Made by a program: the position numbers and the translations under genes. From assembly GCA_943323725.2 (NCBI GenBank), contig CALPIW020000025.1:1-12151 (forward strand): a stretch of DNA of 12,151 bases, in the 5' to 3' direction. Positions 1-6,071 of this stretch are shown here, piece by piece. The notes beneath the pieces are model-generated. The model saw only the letters and a program-made list of their open reading frames with translations, made no database searches and was not told where the DNA came from. How positions within the stretch are numbered: position 1 is the first letter of the stretch; every line of letters starts with the position of its first letter. The stretch is from Polynucleobacter meluiroseus (GTDB lineage: Bacteria; Verrucomicrobiota; Verrucomicrobiia; Opitutales; UBA953).

Positions 1-10
1 ATCACCTATC

Positions 11-820
11 TTGGAATCCGGCCTCACCATCACGCCCATCGGCTTCATCCGCTCCGGTAAGCCGTTGAAGTTCGACGCCCGGCATCAGCCCGACGAGAGC
101 CAGGCGGAGACGAACATCCTCGAGATGCTCCCGGGCGACAAATACCAGAAGGCGCTCAAGGACCTCGAAGGCTTCGACCGCGTCTGGCTGCTCTGGTGGT
201 TCCACCGTAACAACGACTGGCGCCCGGAAGTCCTGCCGCCCCGCGGCCCTTCGAAGAGGCGAGGCGTCTTCGCCACCCGCTCCCCGCACCGCCCCAACCC
301 GCTCGGCATCACGCCCGTTCAGCTGCTCGAGATCCGCAAGGGCCAGCTCATCCTCGGCCCGTGCGACCTGATCGACGGCACGCCGGTCTTCGACATCAAG
401 CCTTACATCCCGTCTTACGACTCCTTCCCGGAAGCCAAGGCCGGCTGGATCGACGAAGTCGACGCCGCCCTCGAAGGCCCGCCGGCCTTCACGGTGAGCT
501 TCTCACCGCAAGCCGCCGAACACATGGCCTGGCTCAAGCAGGAATGGTCGGTCGATTTCGAAGCCCGTCTGCTTGAGATTCTCAGCCGCGACCCGAGCCC
601 CCACCGAACCCGTCGGATCCGCAGCCGCCATGGCGAGCTTTTCGACATCGGTTGCGGCGCCTGGTATGCGGTCTTCGAAGTCAAAGGCCCCGTCGTCCAC
701 ATCCTGCACCTCAAGCCGTCCTTCCCGCTCAAGTTCCTGACGGACCCGGAGCGACCGGTGATTCCGGACAAGGACGCCCAGCTGGCTTTCCGGGCGCGTT
801 GGCCGCAATTCGCCGACTAA
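11..820 (+). CDS. trmO: tRNA (adenine(37)-N6)-methyltransferase TrmO (TsaA/YaeB family); start at window edge
   Basis: TrmO uses S-adenosylmethionine to methylate N6 of t6A37 in threonine tRNAs, giving m6t6A and aiding decoding; it acts in the cytosol. The 269-residue protein opens with the family's ITPIGFIRS (residues 7-15). It carries the signature GVFATRSPHRPNPLG at 85-99 and LIDGTPVFDIKPYIP at 120-134, which form the SAM-binding TsaA beta-barrel. Residues 161-235 match the C-terminal TrmO domain (LSRDPSPHR at 191-199; GAWYAVFEVKGP at 216-227). A further 34 residues follow where E. coli TrmO stops, so the protein is longer than the roughly 235-residue E. coli form. The start chosen is TTG at 11, which gives a normal family N-terminus. 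The frame stays open to the window edge, so an upstream start cannot be excluded. No ribosome-binding site is visible. Identification is firm; the start is not. Confidence 0.92.
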   Translation: MESGLTITPIGFIRSGKPLKFDARHQPDESQAETNILEMLPGDKYQKALKDLEGFDRVWLLWWFHRNNDWRPEVLPPRGPSKRRGVFATRSPHRPNPLGITPVQLLEIRKGQLILGPCDLIDGTPVFDIKPYIPSYDSFPEAKAGWIDEVDAALEGPPAFTVSFSPQAAEHMAWLKQEWSVDFEARLLEILSRDPSPHRTRRIRSRHGELFDIGCGAWYAVFEVKGPVVHILHLKPSFPLKFLTDPERPVIPDKDAQLAFRARWPQFAD

Positions 821-934
821 GCCCCGGGCCGGGTCTAATTGAGCGAAATTAAAGGCGGCTTCGCCGCAACAACTTCGTCCCCACAGGGTCGAAAGTCGCC
901 TCGCCTTAGCCCCCAAACCTCTTCCAATTCTGTC
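821..934 (+). other. Spacer with two small hairpins between trmO and the cytochrome gene
   Basis: This 114-nt spacer is the leader of the large cytochrome gene. Two back-to-back inverted repeats can be read: GCGGC-TTC-GCCGC at 855-867, and TTCG/CGAA at 874-877/890-893 enclosing CCC/GGG with one T-T mismatch. Neither is followed by a T run, so neither looks like an intrinsic terminator. TCTAAT at 834-839 matches a -10 box in five of six bases, but no credible -35 lies 16-18 bp upstream. The final stretch before the ATG is pyrimidine-rich (CTCTTCC at 919-925) and contains no Shine-Dalgarno sequence. Confidence 0.35.
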
Positions 935-3900
935 ATGCCCCGCTTCCCCACCCTGCTGGCACTCTGTGCCCTCATCGCTGTTCTGCCGAACGCCCACGCC
1001 GCCGACGAAGGCCGCAAGCTCACGCTCGAGGACGGCGACCGCGTCCTGCTGATCGGTGACGTGCTGATGGAGCGCGAGAACAACTACGGCGTGCTCGAGA
1101 CGAAGATGCGCCAGGAATTCCCCGGCAAGAAATTCGCCGTGCGCAACCTCGGCTACTCCGGCGACACCCCGCTCGGCGCCTCCCGCGCCAGCTTCGATCC
1201 GGTCGCCAAGGGCGTCGAGCAACTCGAAGAACAGCTCGCCGTCGTGAAGCCCACGGTCGCGATCATCGGCTACGGCATGGCCGCCTCGCTGGAAGAACTC
1301 ACCTACCGCCAAAACGATCCCGCCCTGAACCCCGACCCGGCCCGCTACGGCACCGAACACACCCCGGCGCGCCTGAAGCGCGAAGTCACGCAGCTGATGG
1401 AACTCATCAAGAAGCATGCCGCCGGCGGCAAGGTGCGCTTCGTGATCCTCGGACCGGTCGCGCATGAAGACCTGCGCGGCTCCCGTCCGGGCCTCCCCGA
1501 TCCGGCCGAGCACAACAAGCTCCTCGCCGCCTACGGCCGCAGCCTCGCCGCACTCGCCGCGGAGAAGAACATCCCCTTCATCCAAGCCGAGTGGAAGTCA
1601 CATGGCATCGCCCTCGATCAGGGCACCGACAACGGCATCCACCTGACCGAACGCGGCTACCGCGCGCTCAGCGAAGGCGTGGCCGCCCAGCTCGGCTGGA
1701 AGGTGAACCAGGCCGGCTGGGACAAGCCCACCGCCGCCAGCGAAACGCTCCGCGCTTCGGTCCTCCGCAAGAACTCCCTCTTCTTCCACCGTAGCCGCCC
1801 GGCCAACTATACCTACATCTTCGGCTTCCGTAAGCGCGAACAGGGCAACAACGCCGTCGAGATCCCGAAGTTCGACCCGCTCATCGAGACCGCCGAAGCC
1901 GACGCCATCGCGGTGTCCGCCGGCCAGCCGAGCACCCTGCCGCCCGAACCGAAGACGCCGGCCAAGCTGACCGTCGCCGCGTCCCTGCCCCGCCCGGACT
2001 TCAAGCTGTCCGACGGCCTGCGCATGTCGCTCTTCGCCGAGAATCCGCTGCTCGAAAAGCCCGTCCACATGAACTGGGACACCTCCGGCCGCCTCTGGGT
2101 CGCGACCTCCAACACCTACCCGCAGGTCAACCCCGAGGACCTCGCCGCGCAGATGGCCGGCAACTCCTCGAAGTTCGGTCCGTCCACGGGCAACGATAAG
2201 GTCATCCTCCTCGAAGACACCGACCGTGACGGCGTGGCCGATGTCTCGCGCATCGTCGCCGACCGCCTGCTCATCCCTTCCGGCGTCGCGCCGGACAACT
2301 TCGGCGGCGTCTACGTCGGCGCCAGCACCGAGCTCCTCCACCTCACGAAGCCGAACACCGACGGCGTGCTCGCGGAACGTCGCATCGTCCTGAGCGGCTT
2401 CGGCACCGAGGACACCCACCATATCGTCCACACCCTGCACTGGGGCATCGATGGCCGACTCTACTTCCACCAGACGATCTACATCCACTCGCACCTCGAG
2501 ACCCCGTGGGGCCTCGTCCGCGCCAACTCGGGCGTGGCTTTCGCCTATGACCCGAACACCGAGCGTCTCGAAGTCCACTCGAAGGGCCTCGTCAACGCCT
2601 GGGGTCAGCAGGAAGACCTCGCTGGTCAGACGTTCCTGACCTCCGGCGCCGACGGCACCGGCGTGCATTGGGCCTTCCCGGGCGCGGCCTTCCCGCCCTC
2701 CGAAGGCGCCCGCCGCCTCGTCGGCAGCATCAGCCCGGGCTCCTACCCGAAGTTCAGCGGCCTCGAGCTCGTGCAGAGCCCGCTGTTCGGCGCCGACTGG
2801 CAAGGCAACGCGATCACGTGCGACTTCCGCGCCCATCGCATCGTCCGCTTCGGCTTCAATGACTTCAGCACCGACGCTTCCCCGAAGTCCGGCTATGTGA
2901 CCAAGGAGCTCCCCGACGTCGTCCGCACCAGCGACGTGGCCTTCCGCCCGATCACCTTGAAGATGGGCCCTGACGGCGCGCTCTACGTCGCCGACTGGAC
3001 CAACCCGATCATCAACCACGGCGAAGTCGACTTCCGCGACCCGCGACGCGACAAGATCAGCGGCCGCATCTGGCGCATCCTGCCGGAGAACGCCCAGCCG
3101 CTCGCCTGGCAGCCGCTGCTCGGCCAGCCGGTCGCCGCACTGCTCGCCAAGCTGACCTCGCCGAGCCGCTGGGACTTCGAACAGGCCCGCCGCGAACTCG
3201 CCAAGCTGCCCGTCGCCGAACTGCAGGCCGCCCTCAAGGCTTGGGCCAAGGATGACGTGACGCGTCGCCATGCCGCCTGGCTGCTCAGCGGCCGCACGAC
3301 CGAAACCAGCCATCTCGCCGAACTCCTCCGCAGCCAGGATCCGGCTAACCTTCAGGTCGGCCTCCGCGAACTAGGCAAGTCCCTCGGCGCCCGCGGCGCA
3401 GCAGACATCGCCCTCATCACGCCGTTCCTGGCCCATGCCAATCCCCGCGTCCGCCTCGAAGCGCATCGCGCCCTCGCCCGCGTCCGCACCCCGGAAAGCG
3501 CCCGCGCCGTGCTGGCCAACCTACCCAAGGATCCGGCCGATAACTTCCTGGATTTCGCCGCCTGGACCAGCATCAACGAACTCGCGCGTCCGTGGCTCGA
3601 GGACGTCGCCGCCCAGCCCGCGAAGGTCGTCGGCCATGAAGCCGAACTCGACGCGATCGTGAAGGCCATCGACCCGGGCATCGCCACTCCTTACGTCCAG
3701 CGACTGTTCGCCGGCCGCAAGATCGACGCCACCGGCACGGGCCCCTGGATCGAGCTCGTCGGCAAGGCCGGCACGACCGAAGAGGCGACGCTGATCTTCC
3801 GTGCGCTGATGGACGACGCCTCGCTCCAGCCGTCGACCCGCCACCGCATCGCGTTCGCCTTGGTCGAAGCCGCCAACCGCAATGTCCGTCCGACCGGTGA

Positions 3901-5254
3901 CCTCGCCGCGCTGGGCAAGCTCCTCCGCTATGAGACCGAGCGCAACCTCCTCGTCACCTCCGTCCGGCTCTCCGGTCAGTGGAAGCTCGTGCCGTCCGTA
4001 CCGCAGCTCGGCGACTTCGCCGGACGCGAGAATGACGCCGAACTCCGTCGCACCGCCATCGCCGCGCTCCGCACGATCGGCCAGCAGGCCTCGTTGAAGG
4101 TGCTCCGCAGCCTGACCGCCGAATCGCGCCCGGCAGTCGTCCGTCAGGACGCCCTGCCCGCCCTGGCCGTCCACGCCCCCGGCGAAGCGCTCAAGGCCAT
4201 CCCGTCGGTCTTCGCGCAGATCAAGACGAAACCGGACGCCACCGCGGCCTGGACCAACCTCTTCCAGCTCGGCGGCTTCGCCCAGCGACTCGCCAAGGAA
4301 TTCCCGCAGGGCCTGAGCGACGAACACTATGCGGCCGCGCTGCAGTCCGCCCGTTCCCTCGGCCGCGGCGGCAATGCGCTGGTCAAGGTCATCGAACCGC
4401 TCGCCGGCGCGAAATCCGGCCCGCGCGATTATGCCGCCGAAATCGAAGGCATCATCAAGACGATCAAGCTGGGCGCCGACCCGGCGGAAGGCGAAATGCA
4501 GTATCGCAAGAACGGTTGCGCGATCTGCCACGCCATCGGCGGCGCGGGCGGCAAGCTCGGCCCTGACCTCAGCAGCATCGGCGCGAGCGCCCCGCTCGAC
4601 TACATCATCGAGAGCGTGCTCAACCCCGCCGCGAAAGTGAAGGAAGGCTACCACGGCTTCTCCTTCAAGATGAAGGACGGCAGCCAGATGGTCGGCATCC
4701 CTGCGCGCGAGAACGCGACGGAACTCTTCATCCGCCCCGGCCCCGGCGTCGAACTGGCCATCCTCAAGGCCAACATCGTGAGCCGCGATAACATCGGCAG
4801 CATCATGCCCGCCGGCCTGGCCGACGGCATCACGGGCGTCTCCCGTCGTAACTTCTTCGCCTTCCTCGGTGAGATCGGCAAGCCGGGTCCGTTCGACGCC
4901 AGCAAGGGCAACGTCGCCCGCCTCTGGGTCTTCGACGACCAGCCGCCCGGCGCCCTCGCCAAGTCCGCCGACGCCACCCCGGTCTACACGCTCGTCAACG
5001 GACAGCTGCCCAAGGAATTCAATCCTGGCCGCCTCTACGCGACCGCCCGCCTGACCGCGGCCGCCGCGACCGCCAAGCCGCTGCTGCTCACCGGCGTCAA
5101 GGCCGCCTGGCTGGACGGCAAGGCCCTTGAACTGAAGGCTGGGGCCTACGCCGCCTCGATCCCGGCGGGCGATCACTCGCTCACGGTCGAGGTCGACGGT
5201 AATGCGCCCTACTTCAAGGCGCAGTGCGACGACGCGAGCTTCCTCGGCGACTGA
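935..5254 (+). CDS. Secreted PVC-type multidomain protein: SGNH-like domain, beta-propeller dehydrogenase domain, HEAT-like repeats, cytochrome c
   Basis: This is a 1439-residue exported protein from ATG 935. The open frame reaches back to TTG 839, but only the ATG places a normal signal peptide first (residues 1-23, hydrophobic LLALCALIAVL, cleavage near AHA). Domains in order are as follows. Residues about 30-255 are SGNH/GDSL-hydrolase-like (GDVLMERE at 41-48, NLGYSGDT at 71-78, NGIHLTERGY at 233-242). NSLFFHRSRPANYTYIFGFR at 280-299 is a linker motif of this PVC family. About 355-740 is the membrane-bound-dehydrogenase-type propeller, with NWDTSGRLWVAT, EDTDRDGVAD and GPDGALYVADW. About 775-1165 is alpha-helical and HEAT-like. 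A class I cytochrome c domain has heme motif CAICH at 1195-1199 and candidate axial Met1291. It probably acts in the periplasm in oxidation of sugars or alcohols coupled to electron transfer; the substrate is unknown. The SGNH nucleophile serine is replaced by Val43. It overlaps the next gene by one base. Confidence 0.88.
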   Translation: MPRFPTLLALCALIAVLPNAHAADEGRKLTLEDGDRVLLIGDVLMERENNYGVLETKMRQEFPGKKFAVRNLGYSGDTPLGASRASFDPVAKGVEQLEEQLAVVKPTVAIIGYGMAASLEELTYRQNDPALNPDPARYGTEHTPARLKREVTQLMELIKKHAAGGKVRFVILGPVAHEDLRGSRPGLPDPAEHNKLLAAYGRSLAALAAEKNIPFIQAEWKSHGIALDQGTDNGIHLTERGYRALSEGVAAQLGWKVNQAGWDKPTAASETLRASVLRKNSLFFHRSRPANYTYIFGFRKREQGNNAVEIPKFDPLIETAEADAIAVSAGQPSTLPPEPKTPAKLTVAASLPRPDFKLSDGLRMSLFAENPLLEKPVHMNWDTSGRLWVATSNTYPQVNPEDLAAQMAGNSSKFGPSTGNDKVILLEDTDRDGVADVSRIVADRLLIPSGVAPDNFGGVYVGASTELLHLTKPNTDGVLAERRIVLSGFGTEDTHHIVHTLHWGIDGRLYFHQTIYIHSHLETPWGLVRANSGVAFAYDPNTERLEVHSKGLVNAWGQQEDLAGQTFLTSGADGTGVHWAFPGAAFPPSEGARRLVGSISPGSYPKFSGLELVQSPLFGADWQGNAITCDFRAHRIVRFGFNDFSTDASPKSGYVTKELPDVVRTSDVAFRPITLKMGPDGALYVADWTNPIINHGEVDFRDPRRDKISGRIWRILPENAQPLAWQPLLGQPVAALLAKLTSPSRWDFEQARRELAKLPVAELQAALKAWAKDDVTRRHAAWLLSGRTTETSHLAELLRSQDPANLQVGLRELGKSLGARGAADIALITPFLAHANPRVRLEAHRALARVRTPESARAVLANLPKDPADNFLDFAAWTSINELARPWLEDVAAQPAKVVGHEAELDAIVKAIDPGIATPYVQRLFAGRKIDATGTGPWIELVGKAGTTEEATLIFRALMDDASLQPSTRHRIAFALVEAANRNVRPTGDLAALGKLLRYETERNLLVTSVRLSGQWKLVPSVPQLGDFAGRENDAELRRTAIAALRTIGQQASLKVLRSLTAESRPAVVRQDALPALAVHAPGEALKAIPSVFAQIKTKPDATAAWTNLFQLGGFAQRLAKEFPQGLSDEHYAAALQSARSLGRGGNALVKVIEPLAGAKSGPRDYAAEIEGIIKTIKLGADPAEGEMQYRKNGCAICHAIGGAGGKLGPDLSSIGASAPLDYIIESVLNPAAKVKEGYHGFSFKMKDGSQMVGIPARENATELFIRPGPGVELAILKANIVSRDNIGSIMPAGLADGITGVSRRNFFAFLGEIGKPGPFDASKGNVARLWVFDDQPPGALAKSADATPVYTLVNGQLPKEFNPGRLYATARLTAAAATAKPLLLTGVKAAWLDGKALELKAGAYAASIPAGDHSLTVEVDGNAPYFKAQCDDASFLGD

Positions 5255-5952
5255 TGACGCGTGTCGCGCTCTGCCTGCTGGCTGCCCTGATCGTCGGCTG
5301 CGCCGCGACATCCGTCGCGCCGGCCGTCACCGCGGAGGCGTTGCGCCAACAGGCCGTGGCGCGTCGCAGCGAAGGCAAGTCGGCCGAAGCGGAAAACCTG
5401 CTCGGTCAGGCCATCCGTGCGCAGCCGACCCAGACGCGCGATCAACGTTCCGCCGCGGCGGACCTGCGCCGCGAACTCGCCTCGCTCCGCGTCGCCGGCG
5501 ACGACCTCGTCGGCGCGGAGAAGCTCTACCGCGAAGCGCTGACCTTACTCGAGACCGCGCCCCGCGGCGCCGACGCCGCCATCATCAACCTCCGCACCCA
5601 GCTGGCCGGCCTCTGCTACCGCCAGTCGCGCTTCGACGAAGCCGCCGATTTTTACCGCACCGTACTCGCGCTCGAAGTCACCCTCCTCGGCGAAACCCAC
5701 CCCGACCCTCTCGGCACGATGAGCATCCTCGGCGGCCTCGAACTGAAGCGTGGTAATTTCGCCGAAGCCGAGACCCTCTTCCGTCGCCAGTTGCGCGGCG
5801 TCCAGCAGGTCCATGGGGCCGAGAAACGGGAGACCGCCTCCGTCCTGGATAACCTAGCCGATGTCCTGGAGAAGGCCGGCCAGGCCGCCGAAGCCACCCG
5901 CCTGCGGGGCGAAGCCGCCCGCATCCGCCGGAAGCTTTGCGACGAGTGCTGA
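5254..5952 (+). CDS. TPR-repeat lipoprotein
   Basis: This is a predicted 232-residue outer- or inner-membrane lipoprotein with tetratricopeptide repeats. The chosen start is the ATG in the ATGA overlap with the upstream stop, implying translational coupling. It puts a textbook lipoprotein signal at the N-terminus: MTRV, hydrophobic LCLLAAL, lipobox LIVGC with Cys16 as the lipidated residue. The frame is open from 5224, but starting there would bury the signal behind RRRELPRR. Residues about 27-215 form degenerate TPR/kinesin-light-chain-like repeats, for example SAEAENLLGQAI, GAEKLYREALTLLE, RFDEAADFYRTVLALE, NFAEAETLFRRQL and LDNLADVLEKAGQAAEATRL. TPR proteins act as protein-protein scaffolds. 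Given the coupling, this one may assemble with the secreted cytochrome encoded just upstream, but that is inference. No enzymatic motif is seen. Confidence 0.82.
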   Translation: MTRVALCLLAALIVGCAATSVAPAVTAEALRQQAVARRSEGKSAEAENLLGQAIRAQPTQTRDQRSAAADLRRELASLRVAGDDLVGAEKLYREALTLLETAPRGADAAIINLRTQLAGLCYRQSRFDEAADFYRTVLALEVTLLGETHPDPLGTMSILGGLELKRGNFAEAETLFRRQLRGVQQVHGAEKRETASVLDNLADVLEKAGQAAEATRLRGEAARIRRKLCDEC

Positions 5953-6071
5953 AAAGGGGCCACCCCTTGCGCCCACGACACCCCCGGGCATAACACGGGG
6001 GAACTCCCCATCGCCGATTGGGAATTATTTACGTTTGCGCCCCACCCCTTGACAGCCACCCCTTGACAGCC
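5953..6071 (+). other. dnaG leader with overlapping GC hairpins
   Basis: This 119-nt spacer holds several short inverted repeats. AAGGGG/CCCCTT at 5954-5959/5963-5968 has a 3-nt loop and starts right after the lipoprotein stop codon. CCCCCG/CGGGGG is at 5981-5986/5996-6001. GGGG-AACT-CCCC is at 5998-6009. The last two share the same G tract, so they cannot form together. None has a following T run, so rho-independent termination is not supported. The word CCACCCCTTG occurs three times, at 5960-5969, 6042-6051 and 6056-6065. A short AT-rich patch (GGAATTATTTACG, 6021-6033) stands out from the GC-rich surroundings. No ribosome-binding site precedes dnaG. Confidence 0.4.
6044..6071 (+). repeat. 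Perfect 14-bp tandem duplication abutting the dnaG start
   Basis: ACCCCTTGACAGCC occurs twice with no gap, at 6044-6057 and 6058-6071, and the GTG start of dnaG follows immediately at 6072. Each copy contains a perfect TTGACA (6049-6054, 6063-6068), but no -10-like hexamer lies 16-18 bp downstream of either copy. A one-base variant of the motif's core (CCCCTTGACAACC) is present on the - strand at 7466-7478 inside dnaG. The element could be a protein-binding site or simply a replication-slippage duplication. Confidence 0.75.

Noticed and set aside
834..839. TCTAAT as a -10 box for the cytochrome gene
   Set aside because: It matches five of six bases, but there is no acceptable -35 at 16-18 bp; kept only as a note in the spacer entry.
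839..934. TTG start at 839 for the large cytochrome gene
   Set aside because: It would place 32 polar, non-conserved residues ahead of a clear signal peptide; ATG 935 gives a standard exported N-terminus.
5967..5994. TTGCGC-N16-CATAAC as a dnaG promoter
   Set aside because: Only three of six -35 and four of six -10 bases match, which is weak evidence in a 119-nt spacer.
5954..6009. Terminator between the TPR lipoprotein and dnaG
   Set aside because: Hairpins are short and none is followed by a T run, unlike the clear terminator after ychF.
6049..6068. The two TTGACA boxes in the dnaG leader as promoters
   Set aside because: Sequence 16-18 bp downstream (inside the dnaG start region) has no -10-like hexamer, and initiation there would leave no leader for dnaG.
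6018..6071. TTG 6018 or TTG 6063 as dnaG starts
   Set aside because: The added residues do not resemble primase N-termini and are partly encoded by the 14-bp tandem duplication; GTG 6072 starts just before the conserved helix.
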